Assembly: GCA_039812085.1 (NCBI GenBank) | Contig: JBDHZU010000018.1 | Location: 1-23,733 of the forward strand | Reading direction: 5' to 3' | Length of the DNA: 23,733 nt | Source of the DNA: JBDHZU01 sp039812085 | GTDB lineage: Bacteria > Actinomycetota > Actinomycetes > S36-B12 > UBA10799 | Shown here: piece by piece, positions 1 through 7,381 of the stretch | Position numbering within the stretch: position 1 is the first letter of the stretch | Layout: each line of letters starts with the position of its first letter | Made by a program: the position numbers and the translations under genes | The notes under the pieces: generated by a model | Database searches by the model: none | What the model saw: only the letters and a program-made list of their open reading frames with translations | What the model was told of the DNA's origin: nothing

Positions 1-671
1 CGGGTTCACGTTGGGCAGCCGAAGCCGCCGCCACTCACGACAACATCTGGGCGGCAGTTGCATTGCATCCCAACGAGGCACCTCGACTGCATGCTGAAGA
101 AGGCCTCGACGCCTTAGAAGCCGCCTGGGCGCAGATTGACGAACTGGCTGGACAACCACAGGTTCGTGCGATCGGAGAGACCGGGATGGACTTCTTCCGT
201 ACGGGTCCAGAAGGTCTTGCTGCACAAGAAGAATCGTTCCGCGCCCATATCGACATCGCGAAACGAACCGGTAAAGCGCTGATGATCCACGACCGAGATG
301 CGCATGCCGATGTGCTGCGAATCGTGGACGACGCGGGAGCGCCAGATCGGGTCGTTCTGCACTGCTTCTCTGGCGATGCCGAGTTCGCCCGGGAAGCAAC
401 TAAGCGAGGGTGGTACTGCTCGTTCGCTGGAGTCGTCACTTTCAAGAACGCACCCGAATTGCGCGAGGCGCTCGCGGTCGTCCCATCCGACAAACTGCTG
501 GTCGAAACCGATGCCCCATTCCTGACTCCCGCGCCCTACCGAGGCAAACGCAATAGCTCATCCCTGATCCCGTTGACGGTTCGGGCAATGGCTGATGTGC
601 GGGACGAGCCCACTGAACAGTTGTGCAACTCGTTGATGTCCAATTCCGAAACGGTGTTCGGACCACTATGA
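1..671 (+). CDS. tatD: TatD family metal-dependent hydrolase (DNase), 5' truncated by window edge
   Basis: TatD-family TIM-barrel hydrolase, expected to be a cytoplasmic metal-dependent deoxyribonuclease. The reading frame is already open at base 3, and coding continues upstream of the TTG at 63, so the N-terminus with the first HxH metal motif lies outside the window. Family motifs visible in order: GETGMDFF, the HDRDA histidine region, HCFSG, ETDAPFL and the PYRGKRN loop near the C-terminus. The stop TGA at 669-671 overlaps the next ATG (ATGA), which suggests translational coupling to rsmA. tatD next to rsmA/ksgA is classic actinobacterial order, although rpfB often sits between them and is absent here. 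Identity is secure; the substrate is inferred from the family. Confidence 0.93.
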   Translation, partial: GSRWAAEAAATHDNIWAAVALHPNEAPRLHAEEGLDALEAAWAQIDELAGQPQVRAIGETGMDFFRTGPEGLAAQEESFRAHIDIAKRTGKALMIHDRDAHADVLRIVDDAGAPDRVVLHCFSGDAEFAREATKRGWYCSFAGVVTFKNAPELREALAVVPSDKLLVETDAPFLTPAPYRGKRNSSSLIPLTVRAMADVRDEPTEQLCNSLMSNSETVFGPL

Positions 672-1549
672 GTTCGACCAGTGGTGAGGTTGCCTTACTC
701 GGACCAGCCCAGATTCGAGAACTCGCCAATACGCTTGACCTGACCCCGACCAAGCGTCGTGGACAGAACTTCGTGATTGATCCGAATACGGTTCGACGCA
801 TCGTCAGACTGGCTAACATCACCGATGCTGATCAGGTGCTGGAAGTCGGCCCAGGTTTGGGATCGCTCACCCTGGGATTGCTTGAGCAGGCTGCATCAGT
901 GACGGCCATTGAAATCGACCAGCGGCTGGCCGAACAACTTCCACGCACCGTCCAGATGTATGCGCCGGGCTACACGGATCGACTCACTGTGATCGCCGAC
1001 GATGCATTGCAGACGGGGTTACCTCCCAAAGATCTTCCCCCGCCCACAGCGCTCGTGGCGAACCTGCCATACAACGTTGCTGTCCCCGTGCTGCTGCGCG
1101 TCCTGACCGAAGTGCCGAGCATTCAACGTGGCCTAGTCATGGTGCAGAAAGAAGTTGCCGACCGGTTGGTGGCAGGACCAGGTTCTCGGGTGTACGGAGT
1201 CCCCTCGGTCAAGCTGGCCTGGTTCGGTCACGCCAAACCGGTGGGCAACGTCCCTCCCGGTGTCTTCTGGCCCGCCCCTCACGTCGATTCCGGGCTGGTC
1301 GAGTTCGTGGTGTCACCTGCCAGCGATGACGCCCAACTGCGTGATGCCGTGTTCGCCACGGTCGATGCTGCGTTCTCTCAACGGCGCAAAACGCTGCGTT
1401 CCGCATTGGCTGATTGGGCCGGTGGTAAGGACCAGGTGGACGAAATTTGTCGTCGTGCAGGCATTGATTCTGCCCAACGCGGGGAAGCCCTCACCCTTTC
1501 GGAGTTTGCCGCTCTCGCGACCGCGCGAACCGAACAAGGACACCTTTAG
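668..1549 (+). CDS. rsmA: 16S rRNA (adenine(1518)-N(6)/adenine(1519)-N(6))-dimethyltransferase RsmA (KsgA)
   Basis: RsmA/KsgA dimethylates two adjacent adenines in the 3' terminal hairpin of 16S rRNA during late small-subunit assembly, using S-adenosylmethionine. From the ATG at 668 the protein is 293 aa, the usual family length. Motifs: GQNFVID (residues 32-38), SAM-binding EVGPGLGSLT (about 59-68), and NLPY (132-135), the catalytic motif of N6-adenine methyltransferases of this family. A longer frame opens at 623, but ATG 668 is preferred: it overlaps the tatD stop (ATGA), and the extra residues do not resemble an RsmA N-terminus. Its stop TAG (1547-1549) is also the first half of a possible -10 element for ispE. 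Confidence 0.96.
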   Translation: MSSTSGEVALLGPAQIRELANTLDLTPTKRRGQNFVIDPNTVRRIVRLANITDADQVLEVGPGLGSLTLGLLEQAASVTAIEIDQRLAEQLPRTVQMYAPGYTDRLTVIADDALQTGLPPKDLPPPTALVANLPYNVAVPVLLRVLTEVPSIQRGLVMVQKEVADRLVAGPGSRVYGVPSVKLAWFGHAKPVGNVPPGVFWPAPHVDSGLVEFVVSPASDDAQLRDAVFATVDAAFSQRRKTLRSALADWAGGKDQVDEICRRAGIDSAQRGEALTLSEFAALATARTEQGHL

Positions 1550-1552
1550 AGT
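1547..1552 (+). promoter_or_regulatory. Possible -10 element (TAGAGT) for leaderless ispE
   Basis: TAGAGT fits the actinobacterial TANNNT -10 form and is followed by 7 nt and then GTG at 1560, the spacing expected if transcription starts at the start codon. Its first three bases are the rsmA stop codon. No convincing -35 is visible, so this is suggestive only. Confidence 0.3.
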
Positions 1553-1559
1553 CAGTTGC

Positions 1560-2480
1560 GTGCAAGCCGTCGCACGGGCCGTCACTGTGCGGGTCCCCGC
1601 CAAAATCAATGTGCAACTTGGTGTGGGACAACGCCGTGAAGACGGCTATCACGATCTGGCGACCGTCTTCCATGCGGTTTCCCTCTTCGACGAAGTGACC
1701 GCGACCGATGGGTTGCCTGGGAGCGGAATCCGCATTCACGTCGAAGGGAGAGACGCCCAACACGTTCCCCTCGGTGAACAGAACTTGGCATACAAAGCTG
1801 CGGATGCATTAGCCACCTATGCCGATGTGGTTCCCGACGTACAGCTCTCCATCAAGAAATCCATTCCAGTGGCGGGCGGTCTTGCGGGCGGTTCTGCCGA
1901 TGCAGCCGGTGCCTTGCTGGCCTGCGATGCGCTGTGGCGCACCGGACTCGGTCGAGAAGAACTCGACACCCTGGCTGGGCGCCTCGGAGCCGACGTTACT
2001 TTCAGCCTGCACGGCGGCACTGCCATCGGTACCGGCAAGGGTGAACAACTCACTCCGGCACTAATCTCCGGGCACTACCACTGGGTATTGGGGATCTCCG
2101 ATGAAGGACTTTCCACTCCCGAGGTCTATCAACGCTGCGACCGCCTCCGGGAATCAAAGATCATCCGTGATCCAGAAGTCTCCGAAGACCTGATGTCTGC
2201 TCTGCGGCGAGGGGATGCTGAAGGAGTCGGGGCTGCGCTGACCAATGACCTCCAACCGGCTGCCATCGCGATGCGCCCGCAATTGGAGATTGTGTTGGAA
2301 GCCGGGCTTAGTCACGGTGCACTCGGAGCGGTGGTGTCCGGTTCTGGGCCGACATGCGCGTTCTTAGCTCGTGATCCGGAACAAGCCCTCGACATTGCTG
2401 CAGGTCTTATGTCCTCTGGTCTGGTTTCTGACGCGCTCACGGCGGAGGGGCCGGTTCACGGCGCCCGCATCGTCGAATAG
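1560..2480 (+). CDS. ispE: 4-diphosphocytidyl-2-C-methyl-D-erythritol kinase IspE
   Basis: GHMP-family kinase of the non-mevalonate (MEP) isoprenoid pathway. It phosphorylates the 2-hydroxyl of CDP-methylerythritol. Motifs: N-terminal VRVPAKIN (about 10-17), the glycine-rich ATP loop PVAGGLAGGSADAAGALL (from residue 103), and C-terminal GSGPT (261-265). The open frame extends far upstream inside rsmA, but homology begins just after GTG 1560, giving 306 aa, a normal family length. That start lies 7 nt after a TAGAGT hexamer (1547-1552), consistent with leaderless transcription, and no good Shine-Dalgarno is visible. It converges with ung with only 4 nt between the two stop codons. Confidence 0.94.
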   Translation: MQAVARAVTVRVPAKINVQLGVGQRREDGYHDLATVFHAVSLFDEVTATDGLPGSGIRIHVEGRDAQHVPLGEQNLAYKAADALATYADVVPDVQLSIKKSIPVAGGLAGGSADAAGALLACDALWRTGLGREELDTLAGRLGADVTFSLHGGTAIGTGKGEQLTPALISGHYHWVLGISDEGLSTPEVYQRCDRLRESKIIRDPEVSEDLMSALRRGDAEGVGAALTNDLQPAAIAMRPQLEIVLEAGLSHGALGAVVSGSGPTCAFLARDPEQALDIAAGLMSSGLVSDALTAEGPVHGARIVE

Positions 2481-2484
2481 ACGG

Positions 2485-3171
2485 CTACAACGACCAGTCG
2501 ATCGGCTCGGCACCTTGTTCGACCAGCAGAGCGTTCGCTCGACTGAACGGTCGAGAACCGAAGAACCCACGTTGTGCTGACAACGGGCTGGGGTGAGCGG
2601 ATTCGATAGACGGCACTCGGCCCAGCATTGGCTTCAGGCTCTGCGCATCCCGTCCCCACAAGATGGCGACCATTGGTTGCTCACGGGCGACCAGTGCGCG
2701 AATTGCCTGCTCGGTCACGGACTCCCACCCCTTGCCTCGGTGCGACCCTGGCTCACCTGGACGCACCGTCAGACAACGGTTCAGCAAACACACCCCACGG
2801 TCAGCCCACGCAGTGAGATCACCGCTCGCTGGTGGGGTCACGCCAAGGTCGGTGGACAGTTCCCGGTAGATGTTTTCCAGGCTGCGAGGAATCGGGCGAA
2901 CCTCAGGTGCGACTGAGAACGACAAGCCCACTGGGTGCCCAGGTGTGGGATAAGGATCTTGTCCGACGATCAGAACCCGCACGTCGTCGAACGGTTGGCT
3001 GAAGGCGCGCAGGATGCGGTCCCCGGCAGGCAAGTAACTGCGACCCGCAGCGATCTCTGAACGCAGAAAGGTACCGATTTCGTGGATGGTCGGTTCAACA
3101 TCGGCCAGTGCGCGAGCCCATCCAGGGTCGACGAGTTCATCCAGGGGTCGGGCGGAAGTTGTCACAACCAT
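2485..3171 (-). CDS. ung: Uracil-DNA glycosylase (family 1)
   Basis: Family 1 uracil-DNA glycosylase: excises uracil produced by cytosine deamination or dUMP incorporation, starting base excision repair. The 228-aa product carries the water-activating motif GQDPY (70-74, Asp72) followed by PTPGHPVGLSFS, and the DNA-intercalation/minor-groove motif HPSPLS (193-198). ATG at 3171 is preferred over the upstream in-frame ATG at 3213 because family homology begins near residue 8 of the shorter form and the longer form would run through an 18-bp dyad. It is the only minus-strand gene in the first 22.7 kb, convergent with ispE and divergent from tRNA-Gln, suggesting an inserted or rearranged gene within the otherwise co-directional block. 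Confidence 0.95.
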   Translation of the reverse strand: MVVTTSARPLDELVDPGWARALADVEPTIHEIGTFLRSEIAAGRSYLPAGDRILRAFSQPFDDVRVLIVGQDPYPTPGHPVGLSFSVAPEVRPIPRSLENIYRELSTDLGVTPPASGDLTAWADRGVCLLNRCLTVRPGEPGSHRGKGWESVTEQAIRALVAREQPMVAILWGRDAQSLKPMLGRVPSIESAHPSPLSAQRGFFGSRPFSRANALLVEQGAEPIDWSL

Positions 3172-3197
3172 TAGTCTTACGTCTTGTCCGCTCGATT

Positions 3198-3215
3198 TGA
3201 TGACCCAGGTCATCA
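3198..3215. promoter_or_regulatory. Perfect 8-bp-arm dyad between ung and tRNA-Gln (candidate operator)
   Basis: TGATGACC-CA-GGTCATCA is a perfect inverted repeat with 8-bp arms and a 2-bp spacer, in the 56-bp gap between divergent ung (start 3171) and tRNA-Gln (5' end 3228). It has the size and symmetry of a dimeric repressor site and ends 12 bp before the tRNA, where it would overlap the tRNA core promoter. The two-base spacer makes an RNA hairpin less favourable than a DNA-binding role. Which factor binds, if any, is unknown. Confidence 0.45.
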
Positions 3216-3227
3216 GTCAGCGAACGG

Positions 3228-3299
3228 TCCCCGTTGGTGTAATTGGCAACACACCGGCTTTTGGTGCCGTGATTCGAGGTTCGAGTCCTCGGCGGGGAG
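3228..3299 (+). tRNA. trnQ: tRNA-Gln, anticodon TTG
   Basis: A cloverleaf can be folded by hand. Acceptor TCCCCGT pairs with GCGGGGA (one G.U), D stem GTGT/ACAC, anticodon loop TTTTGGT with anticodon TTG at 3261-3263 (reads CAA), T stem CGAGG/CCTCG around TTCGAGT, discriminator G at 3299. The CCA end is not encoded (the following bases are CTT). The anticodon stem has four pairs plus a C-T mismatch at 27/43. It sits directly upstream of glmU and downstream of the divergent ung promoter region. Confidence 0.93.
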
Positions 3300-3347
3300 C
3301 TTTCGCAATGACGCCTGTTCTGTCCAGTGTTCGGGGGCAGTTTCACC

Positions 3348-3353
3348 TAAGGT
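3348..3353 (+). promoter_or_regulatory. Possible -10 element (TAAGGT) for leaderless glmU
   Basis: TAAGGT matches TANNNT and is followed by exactly 6 nt and then the GTG start at 3360. The AAGG inside it could instead act as a Shine-Dalgarno at 7-nt spacing, so the assignment is ambiguous. No clear -35 hexamer is seen. Confidence 0.3.
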
Positions 3354-3359
3354 CGCTGT

Positions 3360-4859
3360 GTGACCAATCTTGTGCCCGATTCCCCCGACGCTGCACGCGC
3401 CGAACTTGTGATCGTCCTGGCAGCAGGGGCCGGAACACGAATGAAATCGAACATCGCGAAGGTGCTGCACCCCATCCTTGGCGCACCTGTCTTGGAGCAC
3501 GTTCTTAACGCCGCCGCTGCGACCGATCCCGAACGCATGGTGGTTGTTGTGGGGCATCAGCGAGAAGCAGTCACCGAGTTTCTCGAGCAGCGATTCCCGC
3601 AGGCCACCACTGCTGTTCAAGAGCAGCAGAACGGCACCGGGCACGCGACTCGATCTGCGTTGGAATCTCTGCCCGATTTTGCCGCTGATGCCAGCGGGTC
3701 AGTCCTCGTGCTCGCCGGAGACACTCCGCTGCTTACTGCGGAAACTCTCCAGGCGCTTGTTGCTGAGCATGCAGCGGCGAACAATGCCGTCACTGTGCTG
3801 ACCGCTCGGGTTCCCGACCCCTCCGGTTATGGACGAATCGTGCGCGGTGCCAATGACGAAGTGAGCGGAATCGTCGAACACAAAGACGCCACTGACGAAC
3901 AATTGCAGATCGATGAGATCAACAGTGGCGTGTTCGTGTTCGATGCAGCCGTACTCGTGGATGGGTTGAGTCGTCTATCGACCGACAACACCCAAGGCGA
4001 GGAATACCTCACCGATGTACTCGGTATCGCGTTTGAGGATGGCCGTCCCGTCGGGGCCTATGTGGTGGCCAATCCGGATGAAGTCGCGGGAATCAACGAT
4101 CGTGCGCAGTTAGCGCAAGCCGCCGCTGCCCTGCGTGATCGGATCAACGATGCCCACCTGCGTGCTGGTGTCAGCATCATCGACCCTGCCACTACCTGGA
4201 TCAGCCCAGGTGCAGTGATCGAGCCCGATGCAGTCATCGAACGCAACACCCGAGTCGACGCTGACAGCCAGATCGCGGCTGGTGCAGTGATCGGTCCCGA
4301 TACTGAACTCGTCGCGACCACCGTCGATGCTGACGCCACCGTCATCCGCAGCCAATGCGCAGGTGCCCGCATCGGTGCTCGATCTCAAGTTGGTCCCTAC
4401 TCGTTCCTGCGTCCTGGCAGCGTGCTGGGCGAAGACGCGAAGGTGGGGGCTTACGTCGAGGTCAAGCAATCCACCATCGGCACGGGCAGCAAAGTGCCGC
4501 ATCTGTCATACGTGGGCGATGCCACCATCGGAACTGGCACGAACATCGGCGCGGCCACCGTGTTCGCCAACTACGACGGTGTCGCCAAACACAAGACAGT
4601 CGTCGGAGACGAAGTTCGGGTCGGCAGCGATTCGATGCTGGTGGCCCCGGTGAATATCGGAGATGGGGCCTACACCGCCGCAGGATCGGTCATCACGGAG
4701 GACGTTCCGCCCGGTGCGATGGCTGTTGGTCGTGCGCGTCAACACAACATCGACGGATGGGTAGCCCGCCGACGACCCGGGACCGGTTCCGACCAAGCCG
4801 CACGCAAGCACGAGCAGAGCAATGGCGACTCCGAAGGGCCTGCACAGCCCGAGGAGTGA
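3360..4859 (+). CDS. glmU: Bifunctional GlmU: N-acetylglucosamine-1-phosphate uridyltransferase / glucosamine-1-phosphate acetyltransferase
   Basis: Makes UDP-N-acetylglucosamine, the precursor of peptidoglycan. The N-terminal domain is the uridyltransferase, with nucleotide-binding LAAGAGTRMKS (20-30), QNGTGHA and GYGRIVR. The C-terminal half is a left-handed beta-helix of hexapeptide repeats (isoleucine/valine-rich, roughly residues 260-460) with the acetyltransferase signature PHLSYVGDA and the ANYDG...KHKT region. The 499-aa length matches actinobacterial GlmU, longer than the E. coli enzyme because of a polar, low-complexity C-terminal tail (GTGSDQAARKHEQS onward). GTG at 3360 is the chosen start. 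It is followed after 98 nt by prs, as in mycobacteria. Confidence 0.97.
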   Translation: MTNLVPDSPDAARAELVIVLAAGAGTRMKSNIAKVLHPILGAPVLEHVLNAAAATDPERMVVVVGHQREAVTEFLEQRFPQATTAVQEQQNGTGHATRSALESLPDFAADASGSVLVLAGDTPLLTAETLQALVAEHAAANNAVTVLTARVPDPSGYGRIVRGANDEVSGIVEHKDATDEQLQIDEINSGVFVFDAAVLVDGLSRLSTDNTQGEEYLTDVLGIAFEDGRPVGAYVVANPDEVAGINDRAQLAQAAAALRDRINDAHLRAGVSIIDPATTWISPGAVIEPDAVIERNTRVDADSQIAAGAVIGPDTELVATTVDADATVIRSQCAGARIGARSQVGPYSFLRPGSVLGEDAKVGAYVEVKQSTIGTGSKVPHLSYVGDATIGTGTNIGAATVFANYDGVAKHKTVVGDEVRVGSDSMLVAPVNIGDGAYTAAGSVITEDVPPGAMAVGRARQHNIDGWVARRRPGTGSDQAARKHEQSNGDSEGPAQPEE

Positions 4860-4944
4860 GGGCCTGAAGATCAAACTGGGTGAAATCGCCTGAGAAACTC
4901 AAGAAATCTGCCGACCCTAGGCACGAGAAGCCCCACCCGTGAGT

Positions 4945-4955
4945 CACACTGTGTG
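4945..4955. promoter_or_regulatory. CACACTGTGTG palindrome overlapping a possible prs -10
   Basis: CACAC-T-GTGTG is a perfect 11-bp palindrome ending 2 nt before the GTG start of prs. Its first six bases (CACACT, 4945-4950) would be a -10-like element 7 nt from the start codon. It could be an operator or chance; there is no clear -35. Confidence 0.25.
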
Positions 4956-4957
4956 TT

Positions 4958-5941
4958 GTGTCGAACGTGATTACTCGTACTCCACAAAGCCGTCTCATGC
5001 TCTTCGGTGGACGGGCGCATCCGGAACTTGCGCAAGAAGTTGCCGCGCAGCTCGGAACTGAGGTCACCCCCACCAGTGCCTACGACTTCGCCAACGGCGA
5101 GATCTTCGTTCGATTCCACGACAGTGTCCGCGGCTGCGACGCCTTCGTCATTCAGAGCCACTGCGAAAACATCAACACCGCAATCATGGAACAACTGATC
5201 ATGGTTGACGCCCTCAAGCGAGCATCTGCTGAACGCATCACCGTGATCATGCCGTTCTACGGATACGCCCGCCAAGACAAGAAGCACCGCGGCCGTGAAC
5301 CAATCACCGCACGCCTGATGGCTGACCTCTTCAAGACCGCCGGTGCTGACCGCCTCATGACGGTCGATCTGCATACGTCACAGATCCAGGGCTTCTTCGA
5401 TGGACCCGTTGACCACCTCTTCGCGTTGCCGATCCTGGCTGATTACATCTCCACCCGAGTTGATCGCGAACGCATCACCGTGGTCTCTCCCGATGCTGGT
5501 CGCGTCCGCGTGGCAGAGCGTTGGACCGATGTGCTCAACGCGCCGCTGGCCATCATTCACAAGCGTCGTGATCCGGAAATTGCTAACGAGGTCAAGGTGT
5601 TCGAGGTCGTCGGTGACGTCCGCGACCGTGTCTGCGTCATCGTGGACGACATGATCGACACTGCAGGAACCATCACCAAGGCTGCTGACACTCTGTTCGA
5701 TCAAGGTGCCGCTGAAGTCATCGTTACCGCGACCCATGGCGTGCTGTCCGATCCCGCCACTGAGCGCATCAAGAACTCGCGCATCACCGAGGTTGTGGTC
5801 ACCGACACCCTTCCGATTCCTTCTGAACGTCGCGTCGACAAGCTCACGATCCTGCCGATCGCCCCGCTCATCGCCCAGGCCATCGAGCAGGTCTTCACCC
5901 ACGGCAGCGTTACCAGCTTGTTCGGCTCTGCCCACGGTTAG
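4958..5941 (+). CDS. prs: Ribose-phosphate pyrophosphokinase (PRPP synthase)
   Basis: Transfers pyrophosphate from ATP to ribose 5-phosphate, making PRPP for purine, pyrimidine, histidine, tryptophan and NAD synthesis. The protein is 327 aa, typical of class I enzymes. Visible motifs: FANGEIFVRF near the N-terminus, PFYGYARQDKKHRGREPIT (the flexible ATP-binding segment), DLHTSQIQGFF (metal and ribose phosphate site), and the PRPP-binding loop VIVDDMIDTAGT (from about residue 227). GTG 4958 is the only reasonable in-frame start. In actinobacteria prs normally follows glmU, as here. It is followed by a 240-nt gap before rplY. Confidence 0.97.
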   Translation: MSNVITRTPQSRLMLFGGRAHPELAQEVAAQLGTEVTPTSAYDFANGEIFVRFHDSVRGCDAFVIQSHCENINTAIMEQLIMVDALKRASAERITVIMPFYGYARQDKKHRGREPITARLMADLFKTAGADRLMTVDLHTSQIQGFFDGPVDHLFALPILADYISTRVDRERITVVSPDAGRVRVAERWTDVLNAPLAIIHKRRDPEIANEVKVFEVVGDVRDRVCVIVDDMIDTAGTITKAADTLFDQGAAEVIVTATHGVLSDPATERIKNSRITEVVVTDTLPIPSERRVDKLTILPIAPLIAQAIEQVFTHGSVTSLFGSAHG

Positions 5942-5999
5942 TCTTTGCGCCAAATCTCGAAGCCACTGCGAGCTTGATCTACACCTGGATCATCGGCTT

Positions 6000-6032
6000 G
6001 CTCATTCTCGTCGGTGCTGAGCGCTTACTTTT
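6000..6032 (+). terminator. Weak candidate terminator after prs
   Basis: GCTCA (6000-6004) can pair with TGAGC (6018-6022), followed by a T-rich stretch (cttacttttac). The stem is only 5 bp with a 13-nt loop, so this would be a weak intrinsic terminator at best. The rest of the 240-nt prs-rplY gap holds the putative rplY promoter and no evident small gene. Confidence 0.2.
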
Positions 6033-6074
6033 ACTCGTCCGCGCCTGCAGGATTTGAGGTTTGTACCCGTGGAA

Positions 6075-6101
6075 TTGCGACTGCTGTCCGCAAGGTAAAC
6101 T
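6075..6101 (+). promoter_or_regulatory. Candidate rplY promoter (TTGCGA N15 TAAACT)
   Basis: TTGCGA (6075-6080) and TAAACT (6096-6101) resemble -35 and -10 hexamers of a housekeeping sigma factor. The spacer of 15 bp is shorter than the ideal 17. It would start transcription near 6108, giving a 5' leader of about 75 nt with an AAAAGGA Shine-Dalgarno at 6163-6169. Confidence 0.35.
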
Positions 6102-6181
6102 TGTGGGACCCGAATAGGCGAGGGTGTAGGCGACAGACAGTTGTCAGGCACCGTCATCGACGAAAAGGATGTTGATTCCTC

Positions 6182-6796
6182 ATGGCTGCAGTCACGCTTG
6201 AATGTCAAGAACGCGAGAGCTTTGGCAAGGGTTCCGCCCGCCAACTCCGTCGCGAAGGCCGAGTCCCCGCTGTTGTGTACGGCAGTGAGCGCGAAGGTGT
6301 AAGCCACATCTCCGTGGATGCCCACGCTTTGATGATGGCCCTCAAGATTCCGCAAGTGATCCTCGAAGTCAGCATTGACGGCAAGACCGTGACCTGCGCG
6401 CCCCGTCAGGTGCAGCGCGATCCGGTTCGCCGCACCTTCGAGCACGTTGACCTGGTTGAACTGAGTGCCCGCGAAGTTCGCGAACGTATCGTCGTCGGTG
6501 AGGCTGTGGCCAAGGCAGAAACAGTCGCTACCGAGAACGAACTCGATCCCGTCGCCGTTGTCACCGCGACCCGCGAGCTACTGGACGAGGGTCTGGAGCC
6601 CGACGAGGCAATCGAGAAGGCCGTCGAGCAGGTCAAGGAGCAGATCGCCGCACAGGCTGCAGCCGCTGCTGCTGCCGCCGAGGCCGAAGCTGCGAAGGCT
6701 GCTGAAGCTGCCGCTGCGGAAGGTGAAGAAGGCGCAGCTCCTGCCGATTCAGCTGATGCTGGCGGCGACGAGGCTGCATCCGAAGACGAATCCTGA
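6182..6796 (+). CDS. rplY: 50S ribosomal protein L25/general stress protein Ctc (long TL5/CTC form)
   Basis: Ribosomal protein L25 binds 5S rRNA in the large subunit. The 204-aa product is the long CTC/TL5 form: an N-terminal L25 domain (about 1-90, beginning LECQERESFGKGSARQLRREGRVPAVVYG), a C-terminal beta domain (about 95-185), and an Ala/Glu-rich acidic tail ending in SEDES. Start ATG 6182 is supported by AAAAGGA upstream. The Ala-Glu-rich stretch around 6650-6730 is probably an extended helix or coil. It sits 2 nt upstream of pth, a pairing conserved in many actinobacteria and firmicutes (ctc-pth). Confidence 0.95.
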   Translation: MAAVTLECQERESFGKGSARQLRREGRVPAVVYGSEREGVSHISVDAHALMMALKIPQVILEVSIDGKTVTCAPRQVQRDPVRRTFEHVDLVELSAREVRERIVVGEAVAKAETVATENELDPVAVVTATRELLDEGLEPDEAIEKAVEQVKEQIAAQAAAAAAAAEAEAAKAAEAAAAEGEEGAAPADSADAGGDEAASEDES

Positions 6797-6798
6797 GC

Positions 6799-7377
6799 AT
6801 GAGCAGCGACGCCTGGGTCGTCGCCGGTCTCGGGAATCCCGGAAAGAACTACGCCTCGACCCCGCACAACGTTGGGTATTTGGTGCTCGACGTTCTTGCC
6901 GAACGTATGGGCGGAACATTCTCGCGCCATGCACGGGCCAACGCCGAAGTCCTCAGTGGACGCTTGGTCGAACATCGGGTTGTCCTGGCGCGTTCTCGGG
7001 ATTACATGAACACCTCGGGCGGACCCATCAAGGGTGTCCTCGACTACGACAAGGTCACCCCGGACCACCTGATCGTTATTCACGACGAGCTGGATCTTCC
7101 TCTGGGAACGATCAAAACCAAGCTCGGTGGCGGCGATAACGGTCACAACGGACTGAAGTCGATCCGGCAATCCCTGGGAACTGGCGACTACTACCGGGTG
7201 CGTTTAGGGATCGGTCGCGGAGCGGGATCGACTGATCCGGCCACCCATGTGCTTAAGCCATTTGCAGGTAAAGAGCGCACTGAAGTGGAGTTGACGGTAC
7301 AACTGGCAGCGGACGTCGTGGAATCGCTCATCAGCGATGGACTCGATGTCACCCAGAACCGATTCCACGGGAGTTAA
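6799..7377 (+). CDS. pth: Peptidyl-tRNA hydrolase
   Basis: Hydrolyses peptidyl-tRNA that drops off the ribosome, recycling tRNA. Standard 192-aa bacterial Pth. Motifs: GLGNPG (10-15), the catalytic-histidine region TPHNVG (His23), DYMNTSG, HDELDLP with the supporting aspartate, GHNGLKSI, and YYRVRLGIGR. Two positions differ from the usual consensus: the Arg normally before the catalytic His (TRHNxG) is Pro22, and the usual GGHNG glycine is replaced by Asn (GDNGHNG). The catalytic residues themselves are intact, so function is expected. It starts 2 nt after the rplY stop and is probably co-transcribed with it. Confidence 0.95.
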   Translation: MSSDAWVVAGLGNPGKNYASTPHNVGYLVLDVLAERMGGTFSRHARANAEVLSGRLVEHRVVLARSRDYMNTSGGPIKGVLDYDKVTPDHLIVIHDELDLPLGTIKTKLGGGDNGHNGLKSIRQSLGTGDYYRVRLGIGRGAGSTDPATHVLKPFAGKERTEVELTVQLAADVVESLISDGLDVTQNRFHGS

Positions 7378-7381
7378 CCCA

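Noticed and set aside
3213..3644. Minus-strand frame covering tRNA-Gln and the glmU start
   Set aside because: It overlaps a well-folded tRNA and the GlmU N-terminus, and shows no family similarity.
4355..4867. 170-codon plus-strand frame within glmU
   Set aside because: An Arg-rich alternative frame of the GlmU hexapeptide-repeat domain; a shadow.
6650..6735. Repetitive GC-rich stretch in rplY as a possible tandem repeat
   Set aside because: It encodes an Ala/Glu-rich tail common in actinobacterial L25 and has no regular DNA repeat unit.
6406..7170. 254-codon minus-strand frame across rplY and pth
   Set aside because: Its Ser/Ala runs are just the reverse complement of the Ala/Glu-rich tail of L25; the plus-strand genes are certain.
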